DNA of 64,000 nucleotides from Scatosoma sp045576335. GTDB lineage: Bacteria > Bacillota > Clostridia > Christensenellales > Borkfalkiaceae. The translations under genes were made by a program, and so were the position numbers. Location of the stretch: assembly GCA_045576335.1 (NCBI GenBank), contig JAZNGH010000027.1:88064-152063 (forward strand). The letters run 5' to 3'. Under the pieces are notes generated by a model, which was given only the letters and a program-made list of their open reading frames with translations, ran no database searches and was not told where the DNA came from. This document shows, piece after piece, positions 1-8,989 of the stretch. The number at the start of each line of letters is the position of its first letter. Within the stretch, counting starts at the first letter, position 1.

Positions 1-258
1 TCGGTGGGTGATGTCGTCGTTTTTATATAGGGAAAAAACCTGCGTTTTGTCCGAATAACGGTTGTAATAGGGGCAGTTGAGGATTTTATCGATATCCCGC
101 ACGAACGCCGTGCGCCATACGGTGGCGTTATCGTGCGTACCCGTTTTACGGCGCACGACCTTGCTTTCGTCGAATGCGACTTTGGCAAAGCTTCCGCTTT
201 CCCTTTCGTCTTCCATTCGTTTTATCAGTTTTTCCGATACGTTTTCATAGTATGCCAT
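1..258 (-). CDS. HD-domain dNTPase-like protein (dGTPase family), N-terminal part
   Basis: The gene runs off the left edge, so only the first 86 residues are present. The peptide starts MAYYENVSEK and has the segment WRTAFVRDIDKIL followed by SDKTQVFSL and ending DDITHR. This matches the start of bacterial dGTP triphosphohydrolase-like proteins, where an F-x-R-D-x-D-x-I segment and K-T-Q-V-F precede the first HD-domain histidine. The family hydrolyses dNTPs to nucleoside and triphosphate. The catalytic HD motif lies outside the window, so activity cannot be judged. No ribosome-binding site precedes the ATG, and a TATAAT lies 6 bases upstream of it, suggesting a leaderless transcript. Family call is by motif resemblance only. 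Confidence 0.6.
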   Translation of the reverse strand, partial: MAYYENVSEKLIKRMEDERESGSFAKVAFDESKVVRRKTGTHDNATVWRTAFVRDIDKILNCPYYNRYSDKTQVFSLYKNDDITHR

Positions 259-264
259 AGCCTT

Positions 265-270
265 ATTATA
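265..270 (-). promoter_or_regulatory. -10 box of a leaderless promoter for the HD/dNTPase gene
   Basis: On the minus strand TATAAT ends 6 bases before the start codon, with a weak TTTATT 17 bases further upstream as a possible -35. Transcription starting about 7 bases after the -10 would begin at or next to the ATG, leaving no room for a ribosome-binding site. Confidence 0.45.
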
Positions 271-313
271 GCATAAAAAAATGAAAAAATAAAGCAAATG
301 TGTCGTTCAACGC

Positions 314-342
314 TTGAAAATGTTTGCGGGGCGTGCTATAAT
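314..342 (+). promoter_or_regulatory. Sigma-A promoter of the lipocalin-like gene
   Basis: TTGAAA at 314-319 and TATAAT at 337-342 are separated by 17 bases. AAGGAG follows shortly before the ATG at 365. Confidence 0.7.
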
Positions 343-364
343 GAAAAAAAAGGAGACTTGATTT

Positions 365-1429
365 ATGAAAACAGCATATTTATTAAAGGACTACGAAAGC
401 GTGGGGATTAAAAAGGAGATTCAGCCCTTTGAGGACGGCGTGCGGACGAACGCGGAAAAGGGGCAATACGAGTGGTGGTATTTTGACACCAAGCTTGCGG
501 GCGGCGGAAGCCTCGTGATCGTCTTTTTCACCAAGCCTATGACCTCGTTCAAGGCGAAATTCGAGCCGTACGTGCTTTTTGATTTGACCCTTCCAAACGG
601 GCAAGGGGATATACATAAAGCTTTCTATCCCAAAGAGGGGGATTATTCGTTCTCCAAGGACGGTTGCGATATCCGTATCGGGGAGTGCACCTTTAAGGGG
701 GACTTGAAAAATTATACCATTTACTGCAAGGACGAGAAAACGGAAGCGACGGTGAAGCTTGCAGGGAGCGTTCCCGCATGGCGGCCGTACGCGGGGCAAA
801 TCCGTTTTGGGGAAAAGGATTATTTCGCTTGGCTGCCCTCCGTTCCCGAGGGAAAGGTGGAAGCCACCGTTACGCACGAGGGCGAAACGCGCACGTTTGA
901 GGGAACGGGCTATCACGACCATAACTGGGGCAATAAATTGATGTTTTTCCTTATGCACCACTGGTATTGGGGCAGGGCGAAAATCGGCGATTACGTCGTC
1001 GTTACCTCGTATATTACGGCGAATAAACAGCACGGCTACAACGAAACGCCTATCTTTATGATTGCGAAAAACGGCGAAATCGTGGCGGACGACGCGCTGA
1101 ATTGTTTGAACTATACCGAAACGGATTACGAATACGACGAGGCGACGAAAAAGCACGTTGCCAAAACGCTCGTTTACGATTATAAAGAGGGGGATAAACG
1201 GTTTGTAATCACCTATAAAAAAGAGGAAAGTATCGAGCGCAAGGATATGAAAGAGGAAACGACCAAGCTGCAATACGCGCTCATTTGGTTGTTGGGGCTT
1301 CGCGGTTCTTACCACCGTATGGGCGGCACGGCGACCTTGGAATATTACGAGAGCGGCGGGCTTGTGGAAAGGGTGGAAGCTCCTGCCATTTGGGAGCAAA
1401 TGTATTTCGGTAAGGATAGATTGAGATAA
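365..1429 (+). CDS. CrtC-like lipocalin-fold protein
   Basis: 354 residues with no signal peptide, so probably cytoplasmic. The N-terminal YEWWYFDTK and the central GYHDHNWGN motif, followed by HHWYWGRAKIGDY, are hallmarks of the CrtC/hydroxyneurosporene-synthase-like lipocalin superfamily. In phototrophs CrtC hydrates carotenoids. Clostridia carry homologues without carotenoid pathways, and their substrate is unknown, so no reaction is assigned. It is a single gene with its own promoter and a terminator shared with the convergent transporter gene. The start is supported by AAGGAG 10 bases upstream. Fold assignment is fairly secure; function is open. Confidence 0.65.
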   Translation: MKTAYLLKDYESVGIKKEIQPFEDGVRTNAEKGQYEWWYFDTKLAGGGSLVIVFFTKPMTSFKAKFEPYVLFDLTLPNGQGDIHKAFYPKEGDYSFSKDGCDIRIGECTFKGDLKNYTIYCKDEKTEATVKLAGSVPAWRPYAGQIRFGEKDYFAWLPSVPEGKVEATVTHEGETRTFEGTGYHDHNWGNKLMFFLMHHWYWGRAKIGDYVVVTSYITANKQHGYNETPIFMIAKNGEIVADDALNCLNYTETDYEYDEATKKHVAKTLVYDYKEGDKRFVITYKKEESIERKDMKEETTKLQYALIWLLGLRGSYHRMGGTATLEYYESGGLVERVEAPAIWEQMYFGKDRLR

Positions 1430-1461
1430 AAAAACAGCGGACGGGACGTCCGCTGTTTTCT
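1430..1461. terminator. Bidirectional terminator between lipocalin and symporter genes
   Basis: AACAGCGGAC and GTCCGCTGTT form an uninterrupted stem with a short loop, flanked by A- and T-runs, so it can serve both convergent genes. Confidence 0.85.
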
Positions 1462-1473
1462 TATTCGAGAAGA

Positions 1474-3009
1474 TTATTCTTCGTCGGGTTTGTTTTCGTC
1501 TGCCGTAGCTTCCGTTGCTTGCGCTACGTCTTCGGCAAGCGTTTGGGGAGCTTCTTCAACAGCTTCCACAGCTTCGGTTGCCGCTTCTGCGTTTTCTTCG
1601 GCAGCTTCCGCTTCACGGCGTGCTTTAAGCTCTGCCGTCATCTGTGCAACCTTTTTCTTGTCAAGGTTGTAAACGAACGCGATAGAAACGAACATAACGA
1701 TTGCCGCGAAGGTGTACAACGCTGCAACGAGCCATTTCATTCTTTCCGCAACTTCGAAGGGCTGATTTGCTTCCAGCTCGCCGATATAACCGAGCCAACC
1801 CATAATCAAAACGACGAGGGACGGGCCAAGGCCTTGCGCTAATTTACGGAAGAAGGAGTGCAACGCATAAACCGTACCCTCTTCTTTCGTGCCGTTTTTC
1901 CATTCGTTGTAGTCGATCGCGTCTGCCATAAGTGCCCAGCTTACACAGGTGTAGAAGCCAAGACCAAGACCGAAGAATACTTGCGCTACTACGTAGCCGA
2001 CCAAGCCCGCGGTACCGTTGCCAAGGGGCAGGAAGAGCAATAACGCACCGAATACGCTAACCGCCGCACCTACGGCGCAAGCTTCTTTTTTACCCCATCT
2101 GTCTACAATCTTTTTAATGAAAGGCATAAACAGGAACATAGGCAAATAACCGATTAACATAACGATACCGGAAATTTGAGCGTTTCCAAAATAAGCTTGG
2201 AAAAGAACGGTGGTCGCCGAGGAAGAGCCTTGCATGCCGATAAACATTGCCATAGCCGCAAGCGTTGCGCCTACTGCCGCGGGGTTTTTTACAAAGTTCT
2301 TCATTGCTTTCCAAACGTTGAATTTTTGTGTTTTTTCGCTAATCGTGACGCTGTTTTCTTCTACGCGAATGGTCGTAGTTTTAAGCATAGCGATAAAGCA
2401 AACCAAACCGATTGCACCCATAATAAGAGCGGCTACGAATACCACTTCACCTTTAAGGGTGTTGCTTGCGTCGTAGCAGAGAATGGGAAGAAGGACCATA
2501 GGAAGAATGTTACCGACCATAGAGCCGATCGAACGCCAAGTAGAAAGCTGTGAACGTTCGCTGCCGTCCGTCGTGATTACGGACATCATAGAGCCGTAGG
2601 GTACGTTAGCAATGGTGTAGAACGCGTCCCAAAGGATATAGCCGAGCACGAACAAGATACATCTTAATACGAGCGGCGCGTTGGGCAGGGGCAGGAAGAA
2701 GAATAAGCCAGAGAACAGCAAACCGAGTGCGCCTATGAAAATATAGGTCTTGAATTTGCCGTGCTTATACTTGCGCTTGTCTGCGTCGAAGAGCGAGCCG
2801 AGCAGGGGGTCGTTGATTGCGTCCCAAATTTGGACGACCAACAACAGGGTTGCGTACAGGGTTTCGCCGAGTGCCATGAATTGCGTCCAGAACACGAACA
2901 TAATCGTGCTTTTGAGCGCGAAACTCATATTGCAGCCGAGGTCACCCGCGGCGTACGAGAGCTTGTCCCTCATACCGAAGGGACGGGGTTGGGTAACGGG
3001 TTGTTTCAT
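1474..3009 (-). CDS. GPH-family sugar:cation symporter (MelB-like MFS)
   Basis: 511 residues with about 12 hydrophobic segments. The start, RDKLSYAAGDLGCNMSFALKS, and the segment QIWDAINDPLLGSLFDADKR are typical of glycoside-pentoside-hexuronide:cation symporters, which import sugars or glycosides with Na+ or H+. The last ~55 residues are an unusual Ala/Glu-rich acidic tail predicted to face the cytoplasm. It is transcribed divergently from a GH2 glycosidase, so import of a beta-galactoside or beta-glucuronide followed by intracellular cleavage is a reasonable inference. GAGGA precedes the ATG. Substrate is not known. Confidence 0.85.
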   Translation of the reverse strand: MKQPVTQPRPFGMRDKLSYAAGDLGCNMSFALKSTIMFVFWTQFMALGETLYATLLLVVQIWDAINDPLLGSLFDADKRKYKHGKFKTYIFIGALGLLFSGLFFFLPLPNAPLVLRCILFVLGYILWDAFYTIANVPYGSMMSVITTDGSERSQLSTWRSIGSMVGNILPMVLLPILCYDASNTLKGEVVFVAALIMGAIGLVCFIAMLKTTTIRVEENSVTISEKTQKFNVWKAMKNFVKNPAAVGATLAAMAMFIGMQGSSSATTVLFQAYFGNAQISGIVMLIGYLPMFLFMPFIKKIVDRWGKKEACAVGAAVSVFGALLLFLPLGNGTAGLVGYVVAQVFFGLGLGFYTCVSWALMADAIDYNEWKNGTKEEGTVYALHSFFRKLAQGLGPSLVVLIMGWLGYIGELEANQPFEVAERMKWLVAALYTFAAIVMFVSIAFVYNLDKKKVAQMTAELKARREAEAAEENAEAATEAVEAVEEAPQTLAEDVAQATEATADENKPDEE

Positions 3010-3081
3010 AAAATCCTCCTCATCTCTTTTTTTGAAAGCGTCGCGACCATTTTACGACACTTTGATGATGATATTGTCTAC

Positions 3082-3110
3082 ATTATATACGAAAATATTG
3101 ATTATGTCAA
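3082..3110 (-). promoter_or_regulatory. Promoter of the GPH symporter gene
   Basis: Read on the minus strand: TTGACA (3110-3105), 17 bases, TATAAT (3087-3082). Both boxes match consensus. The transcript has a leader of about 70 bases ending in a good ribosome-binding site. Confidence 0.8.
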
Positions 3111-3191
3111 TTCATTTAACTGATTTTTAATGATTTTATCTTATTTTCAAACAAAAACTGTAAAAAGTTTTCATTTATGAAAAAGAAAACG

Positions 3192-3268
3192 GGTTTATTT
3201 CTTGACATAAACCGTTTTATCGGTTATAATATTATGTGGGTTTATGCGGAGAAAAAAGCGTAAACCGT
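3192..3268 (+). promoter_or_regulatory. GH2 promoter embedded in a cluster of GGTTTAT half-sites
   Basis: TTGACA (3202-3207), 17 bases, TATAAT (3225-3230) form a consensus promoter. GGTTTAT and ATAAACC half-sites in both orientations lie before, across and after it: GGTTTAT at ~3192, ATAAACC at ~3208, CGGTTAT at ~3221, GGTTTAT at ~3239 and TAAACC at ~3261. Such arrangements are typical operators for sugar-responsive repressors. The 300-base gap between symporter and GH2 holds only these elements and the divergent promoter. Confidence 0.6.
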
Positions 3269-3309
3269 ACGGGTAAATTCAAAAAAATATAAATTTTAGG
3301 AGGATAAAA

Positions 3310-5565
3310 ATGAGAGAATTGCTCAATTTTAACGAGGGCTGGAAATTCTATAAGGGCGTGGCGGAGGTTTCCGCCGTGCAAGGCGAGGGGGAAGCGGTCG
3401 TTTTGCCCCATACTTGGAACGCCACCGACGGACAGGACGGGGGGAACGATTATTTCCGCGGCTCGTGTCTGTATCTCAAAAAAGTAAATAAGTCCGACCT
3501 TCCCAAGGGAAATAAATACTATTTGGAAATTAACGGTGCAAATTCGTCTGCTTGGGTATATCTCAACGGTGAAAAGCTTGCAAGCCACGACGGTGGGTAT
3601 TCGACTTGGCGCGTTGATTTGACGGCTGGGCTGAAAGAGGAAAACGAGCTTGCAATCGTCGTGGACAACGCACCCAACGACAGAGTATATCCGCAAGTAG
3701 CGGACTTTACCTTCTACGGCGGCTTGTACCGTAACGTGAACGTAATCGCCGTAGACGATACGCATTTCGATTTGGATTATTTCGGCGGGAAAGGGCTTGT
3801 AATTACGCCCGTAATGGACGGCGCGAACGCAAAGGTGTGCGTGGAAACGTACGTGAGCAATTTGCAAGAGGGCGACGAAATTGAAATTACGCTTTGCGAT
3901 AAAGAGGGGAACGTCGTTGCTTCAAACAAGTCTGCGGAAACGAAAGAGGAATTTGTCATTGAAAACGCGCATCTTTGGAACGGACGCAAAGACCCATATC
4001 TGTATAGCGCGAAAGCGGCAATCGTTCGCGGCGGCGTAGAGCTTGACGCGGTTTCTTCGCGCTTTGGCTGCCGTAGCTTTTCCGTTGACCCCGAACGCGG
4101 CTTTATCCTCAACGGGGAAGAGTATCCGCTTCGCGGTGTGTCCCGTCATCAGGACAGACTGGGTATCGGTAACGCGTTGCTGCCTTGTCACCACGAAGAA
4201 GATATCGATTTGATTATGGAAGTTGGCGCGACGACCATTCGTCTTGCACATTATCAGCACGACCAGTATTTCTACGACCTTTGCGACGAAAAGGGTTTGG
4301 TGATTTGGGCGGAAATCCCGTATATTTCCCAGCATATGCCTACGGGAAGAGAAAATACGATTTCGCAAATGAAAGAATTGATCGTGCAAAATTACAACCA
4401 CGCGTCTATCGTCGTTTGGGGACTTTCTAACGAGATTACGATGCGCGGGGCGAACGATCCCGATTTGCTTGAAAATCACAAAATCCTCAATGACCTCGTA
4501 CACGGTATGGACAAAACGCGTTTGACGACGATGGCTTGCGTGTCTATGTGCGATATGAACGAGCCGTACGTGCAAATCCCCGACGTCGTTTCCTACAACC
4601 ATTATTTCGGTTGGTACGGCGGCGATACCTCTATGAACGGACCTTGGTTTGATAAATTCCACGAAAAATTCCCCAACAAGCCGATTGGCGTGAGCGAGTA
4701 CGGCTGTGAGGCGTTGAACTGGCATACCTCCAACCCCGTGCAGGGCGATTATACGGAGGAATATCAGGCGTATTATCACGAAGAGCTTATCAAACAGCTG
4801 TTCACCCGTAAATATATTTGGGCGACGCACGTATGGAATATGTTTGACTTCGGCGCGGACGCGCGCGCGGAGGGCGGCGAAAACGGTCAAAACCATAAAG
4901 GTCTTATGACGATGGACAGAAAGTACAAAAAGGATTCGTTCTATGCGTATAAGGCTTGGCTTTCGGACGAGCCGTTCGTACACCTTTGCGGTAAGCGGTA
5001 TATCGACCGCGTAGAGGACGTGACGAAGGTGACCGTATATTCCAACCAACCCGAGGTCGAGCTGTTCGTCAACGGCGAAAGCATCGGAAAAAAGACGAGC
5101 GACGTGCATTTCTTCTACTTTGACGTTAAAAACGTGGGCGAAAGCACGATCGTTGCCAAGGCGGGCGAGCTTTCCGACGAGGGTAAAATCCGCAAGGTCG
5201 ATAAAATGAACGACGAGTATATCCTCAAAGAAAAGGGCGCTATCCTCAACTGGTTTGACGTGACCGCTCCCGAGGGCAGATTCTCGCTCAACGATAAAAT
5301 GTCGGATATTATGAGTAGCTTCTGGGGCAAGCTCTGGTTTGCGAAAATGGCTATGAAAATCAAAAAGGCGTTGACGGGCGGCGACAAAAAGGCTATGGGC
5401 GGCTTTGAGATTAACGAGGGCATGATGCAGATGATGGGCGGCTTCACCGTGTTGCGTATGACCAACCTTATGGGTAATATGAATATCACTTGGACGAAGG
5501 AAGAACTGTTGAAGATGAACAAACAGCTGAACAAAATTCGCAAGCCCAAGCATTTGAAAAAATAA
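3310..5565 (+). CDS. Glycoside hydrolase family 2 (beta-galactosidase/beta-glucuronidase-like)
   Basis: 751 residues, no signal peptide, so cytoplasmic. Order: sugar-binding domain (HTWNATDG, YFRGSCLY), immunoglobulin-like domain, then a TIM barrel with RGVSRHQD, WGLSNE (acid/base E375) and GVSEYG (nucleophile E463). GH2 enzymes release terminal beta-linked galactose, glucuronate, mannose or related sugars; which one cannot be read from sequence. The last ~110 residues form a separate basic, methionine-rich segment (MMQMMGGF, MTNLMGNMN) not needed for catalysis and not recognised. The divergent symporter gene implies a joint uptake and cleavage module. Confidence 0.85.
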   Translation: MRELLNFNEGWKFYKGVAEVSAVQGEGEAVVLPHTWNATDGQDGGNDYFRGSCLYLKKVNKSDLPKGNKYYLEINGANSSAWVYLNGEKLASHDGGYSTWRVDLTAGLKEENELAIVVDNAPNDRVYPQVADFTFYGGLYRNVNVIAVDDTHFDLDYFGGKGLVITPVMDGANAKVCVETYVSNLQEGDEIEITLCDKEGNVVASNKSAETKEEFVIENAHLWNGRKDPYLYSAKAAIVRGGVELDAVSSRFGCRSFSVDPERGFILNGEEYPLRGVSRHQDRLGIGNALLPCHHEEDIDLIMEVGATTIRLAHYQHDQYFYDLCDEKGLVIWAEIPYISQHMPTGRENTISQMKELIVQNYNHASIVVWGLSNEITMRGANDPDLLENHKILNDLVHGMDKTRLTTMACVSMCDMNEPYVQIPDVVSYNHYFGWYGGDTSMNGPWFDKFHEKFPNKPIGVSEYGCEALNWHTSNPVQGDYTEEYQAYYHEELIKQLFTRKYIWATHVWNMFDFGADARAEGGENGQNHKGLMTMDRKYKKDSFYAYKAWLSDEPFVHLCGKRYIDRVEDVTKVTVYSNQPEVELFVNGESIGKKTSDVHFFYFDVKNVGESTIVAKAGELSDEGKIRKVDKMNDEYILKEKGAILNWFDVTAPEGRFSLNDKMSDIMSSFWGKLWFAKMAMKIKKALTGGDKKAMGGFEINEGMMQMMGGFTVLRMTNLMGNMNITWTKEELLKMNKQLNKIRKPKHLKK

Positions 5566-5571
5566 CGATTA

Positions 5572-5607
5572 CCGCCGCGCGACCAAGGGGCGCGCGGCGG
5601 TTTTTTA
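5572..5607 (+). terminator. Terminator after GH2
   Basis: CCGCCGCGCG pairs with CGCGCGGCGG across a 9-base loop and is followed by six T. Confidence 0.9.
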
Positions 5608-5648
5608 AGCTTTAATCGCTTGTTTTTTATCGATAAAGAGGTGCGTTT

Positions 5649-6311
5649 ATGAAGCAAAAGAATATAGAAAAGGAAGAAAACAGAGAAATTTCCAAGGCGA
5701 CGCTTGCCCGAATGCCGTTGTATCTGCATTTCTTGCAAGAAGAAAATTCCAAGGGCGCGCAATACATTTCTTCGACGGTGATTGCACAAAATATTTCCGT
5801 ATCGTCGGTGCTTGTACGAAAGGACCTTGCAATGGTATCCTCCGAAGCGGGACGGCCGCGGTTGGGCTTTGCCGTCAGCCGTTTAATCGTCGATATTGAG
5901 AAATTTTTAGGCTACGACAACCTCTCTGACGCAATTATCGTCGGGGCGGGCGGGCTTGGTCGGGCGTTTTTGGGCTACGAGGGCTTCAAAAATAACGGGC
6001 TGAACGTCGTTGCGGCGTTTGACGTGGACGAAAAGCTCGTCGGGAAACGCGTGGCGGGCAAGGAGATTTTGCCGCTTAACGAGCTGGAACGCTTCGTTTC
6101 CGAGCGTAATATTAGGCTTGGAATCGTTACCGTACCCAAGCTTGCGGCACAAGCGGTCGTCAATAAAATGGTGGAGGCAGGTATTCAGGCAATCTGGAAT
6201 TTCGCCCCCGCTCCCTTGCGTGTACCTAAAAATATCGTGCTCAAAACGGAGGATTTGGCTGCTTCGTTGGCTATGCTTGCGGGAAAATTGTACAGACGAG
6301 GCGAGAGTTAG
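5649..6311 (+). CDS. rex: Redox-sensing transcriptional repressor Rex
   Basis: 220 residues. The N-terminal ~80 residues form a winged helix (SVSSVLVRKDLAMV, GRPRLGF), and a Rossmann domain begins with GAGGLG at 99-104. Rex binds DNA when NAD+ is high and is released by NADH, controlling fermentation and hydrogenase genes in Gram-positive anaerobes. Here it sits directly upstream of adhE, 60 bases apart, a likely target. No clear consensus Rex operator is visible between them. The gene ends in TAG, the rarest stop here; the 20 codons after it are open and in frame with adhE, but a GGAGGAGG ribosome-binding site before adhE argues for separate translation. Confidence 0.93.
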   Translation: MKQKNIEKEENREISKATLARMPLYLHFLQEENSKGAQYISSTVIAQNISVSSVLVRKDLAMVSSEAGRPRLGFAVSRLIVDIEKFLGYDNLSDAIIVGAGGLGRAFLGYEGFKNNGLNVVAAFDVDEKLVGKRVAGKEILPLNELERFVSERNIRLGIVTVPKLAAQAVVNKMVEAGIQAIWNFAPAPLRVPKNIVLKTEDLAASLAMLAGKLYRRGES

Positions 6312-6371
6312 TATCCGCTCCGTTTTTTCAGCGTTCCTTTTTCAAACGCAGCGGCGCGGTGGAGGAGGAAT

Positions 6372-8984
6372 ATGAAAGAAAACGAAAAAAACGAACGGGG
6401 CTTTCAGGCATTGTTGGATAAGGTGCGCGCTGCGCAAGCGGCGTTTTCTACCTATTCGCAAGAGCGTGTGGACGAGATTTTTAAGGCGGCGGCGTTGAAA
6501 GCGAATGCGGCGAGGTTAGAGCTTGCGCAAGCGGCGGTCGAGGAAACGGGAATGGGGGTTTTTGAAGATAAAGTACTCAAAAACCACTACGCCGCCGAAT
6601 ATATTTATAACCGATACAAAAACGAAAAAACTTGTGGGGTAATCGAATGCGACGAGGCGGGCGGTTATACCCGTATCGCCGAATCGATAGGTGTTGCGGC
6701 GGCAATCGTGCCGACGACAAACCCCACTTCGACGGCAATCTTCAAAGCCCTGATTTGCCTGAAAACGCGCAACGGGCTTATTTTATCGCCCCATCCGCGC
6801 GCGAAAAGGTGCACGGTGAAAGCGGCGAAAATCATTTTGGAAGCGGCGGTGGAGGCGGGAGCGCCCGAAAATATTATCGGATGGGTTGACGAGCCGAGCG
6901 TGGAGGCTTCGGCTTGGCTGATGCGGGAGGCGGATATCATTCTTGCTACGGGCGGTCCTGCTATGGTGAAAGCGGCGTACTCGTCGGGAAAGCCCGCAAT
7001 CGGCGTAGGTGCAGGTAATACGCCCGCTGTAATCGACGAAAGCGCGAATATTCGCCTTGCAGTAGCTTCCGTGCTCCATTCCAAGACCTTTGACAACGGT
7101 ATGATTTGTGCTTCCGAGCAATCGGTAATCGTGGCAAAAGAGATTTACGACGAATTTAGGAGAGAATTGCAAGCACAAGGCGCGTACTTTTTAAGCGAAG
7201 CAGAAACGGAGAAAATGCGAGAGATTACTTTTGGCGGCGGGAGCTTGAACGCCAAAATCGTCGGGCAAACGGCGGCGTATATTGCCGCGCTTGGCGGCAT
7301 ACAGGTACGAGATGAAACGAAAATACTCGTAGGGGAAGTGTCGTCGACGGGAGAGGACGAGCCTTTTGCAAGGGAAAAGCTTTCTCCAGTTTTGGCAATG
7401 TATAAAGCAGAGAATTTCGAGGACGCTTTGGATAAAGCGGACGCGCTCGTGCACGGCGGCGGTATGGGGCATACTGCCGCGATATATATTGACGAAAACA
7501 AAGCGAGCGAGCGTTTGCACCGTTTTTGCGAGCGAATGAAAACCTGCCGTATACTCGTGAATACGCCCGCCGCGCAAGGCGGGATAGGCGATTTGTATAA
7601 TTTTCGTCTTACGCCGTCGCTTACGCTTGGTTGCGGCTCTTGGGGCGGCAACAGCGTTTGCGAAAACGTCGGTATCAAAGAATTGTTGAATATCAAGACG
7701 GTTGCCGAGCGTAGAGAAAATATGCTGTGGCTTCGCGTGCCCGAAAAGGTGTATTTTAAGCGCGGGTGTCTTTCCACCGCGTTGCAAGAGCTTGGCGAGC
7801 AGCAGCACAAACGCCGTGCGTTCGTGGTAACGGATAAATTTTTATACGAAAGCGGGCTTGCGGGGCGCGTGACCACGGAGCTGGATAAGCTTGGTATCAC
7901 GCATACCGTCTTTTTCGACGTTTCACCCGACCCCACGCTTGCTTGCGCGAAAGAGGGAGCAAAGCGTATGACGGCGTTTGCACCCGACGTGATTATTGCC
8001 ATCGGCGGCGGTTCACCTATGGACGCGGCGAAAATTATGTGGGTATTATACGAGCACCCCGAAACGCGCTTTGAAAACCTTGCTATGCGTTTTATGGATA
8101 TCCGTAAACGCGCCTACGGCTTTCCCGAAATGGGCAAAAAAGCGACCTTCGTCGCTGTACCCACGACGGCGGGAACGGGTAGCGAGGTGACGCCGTTTGC
8201 CGTCATTACCGACGAGGAAACGGGCGCGAAATACCCGCTTGCCGATTACGCGCTTATGCCGAATATGGCGATTTGCGACGTGGATTTGATGATGGATATT
8301 CCGCCGCGCTTGACGGCGTATGCGGGTTTTGACGCGCTTTCGCACGCCATAGAGGCGGTGGCGTCCTTAATGGCTTCCGATTTTACCAACGGGTTTGCGT
8401 TCGAGGCGATTACTATGCTCGTCAAATACCTGCCCCTTGCCTTTGCGGAGGGACGGGCGAATATGCAAGCGCGGGAAAAGGTGGCGAACGCCGCTACGAT
8501 GGCGGGTATCGCGTTTGCAAACGCCTTTTTGGGTGTGTGCCATTCTATGGCGCATAAGCTGGGCGCGTATTGGCATTTACCACACGGTATGGCAAACTCG
8601 CTGTTGCTTATACAGGTAATGCGCTTTAACGCTTCCGCTTCGCCCTTGAAGATGGGGACGTTCCCGCAATATGCCTATCCCGACTGTCTTGCAAGGTATG
8701 CGGAAATTGCGAAAAGGTTGGGACTGGTGGGGGAATCGAACGAGCAGTCGTTTGAAAATCTCGTTGTAAAAATCAAGGATTTACAAGCGTTTTTAGGCTT
8801 GCCCAAAACCATTCGCGAGGCAATCGGGGATAAGGGTACGGAAGAGGCGTTTTTGGCTTCTCTCGATCAAATGAGTCGCGACGCGTTCGACGATCAATGT
8901 ACGGGCGCAAATCCGAGATATCCGCTCGTTTCCGAAATAAAAGAGATGTATTTACGCGCATATTACGGCGAAAAGAGGGTGTGA
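6372..8984 (+). CDS. adhE: Bifunctional acetaldehyde-CoA/alcohol dehydrogenase
   Basis: 870 residues, the usual AdhE length. The N-terminal aldehyde dehydrogenase half contains the catalytic cysteine C246 in NGMICASEQ. The C-terminal iron-dependent alcohol dehydrogenase half has GGGSPMDAAK (about 544), PTTAGTGSEVTPFAVI, and metal-ligand region DALSHAIEA (H658) and CHSMAHKLGAYWHLPHG. The enzyme reduces acetyl-CoA to ethanol with two NADH, recycling NAD+ in fermentation, and usually forms filaments called spirosomes. It is cotranscribed with rex and followed directly by a hydrogenase promoter. Start chosen at the ATG after GGAGGAGG. Confidence 0.96.
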   Translation: MKENEKNERGFQALLDKVRAAQAAFSTYSQERVDEIFKAAALKANAARLELAQAAVEETGMGVFEDKVLKNHYAAEYIYNRYKNEKTCGVIECDEAGGYTRIAESIGVAAAIVPTTNPTSTAIFKALICLKTRNGLILSPHPRAKRCTVKAAKIILEAAVEAGAPENIIGWVDEPSVEASAWLMREADIILATGGPAMVKAAYSSGKPAIGVGAGNTPAVIDESANIRLAVASVLHSKTFDNGMICASEQSVIVAKEIYDEFRRELQAQGAYFLSEAETEKMREITFGGGSLNAKIVGQTAAYIAALGGIQVRDETKILVGEVSSTGEDEPFAREKLSPVLAMYKAENFEDALDKADALVHGGGMGHTAAIYIDENKASERLHRFCERMKTCRILVNTPAAQGGIGDLYNFRLTPSLTLGCGSWGGNSVCENVGIKELLNIKTVAERRENMLWLRVPEKVYFKRGCLSTALQELGEQQHKRRAFVVTDKFLYESGLAGRVTTELDKLGITHTVFFDVSPDPTLACAKEGAKRMTAFAPDVIIAIGGGSPMDAAKIMWVLYEHPETRFENLAMRFMDIRKRAYGFPEMGKKATFVAVPTTAGTGSEVTPFAVITDEETGAKYPLADYALMPNMAICDVDLMMDIPPRLTAYAGFDALSHAIEAVASLMASDFTNGFAFEAITMLVKYLPLAFAEGRANMQAREKVANAATMAGIAFANAFLGVCHSMAHKLGAYWHLPHGMANSLLLIQVMRFNASASPLKMGTFPQYAYPDCLARYAEIAKRLGLVGESNEQSFENLVVKIKDLQAFLGLPKTIREAIGDKGTEEAFLASLDQMSRDAFDDQCTGANPRYPLVSEIKEMYLRAYYGEKRV

Positions 8985-8989
8985 AGCAT

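Noticed and set aside
3922..5553. Long open frame antisense to GH2
   Set aside because: A shadow of the GH2 reading frame: no ribosome-binding site, no promoter and no recognisable protein motif.
5607..5648. Rex operator upstream of rex
   Set aside because: TTGTTTTTTATCGATAAA only loosely resembles the TTGTTAA-N4-TTAACAA pattern; too weak to annotate.
5649..8984. Genome-wide reassignment of TAG to an amino acid
   Set aside because: Several genes (rex, the 29-residue peptide, the methyltransferase) end naturally in TAG with a ribosome-binding site or gene end close by, and only two internal TAG codons are seen. Kept as a question, not a claim.
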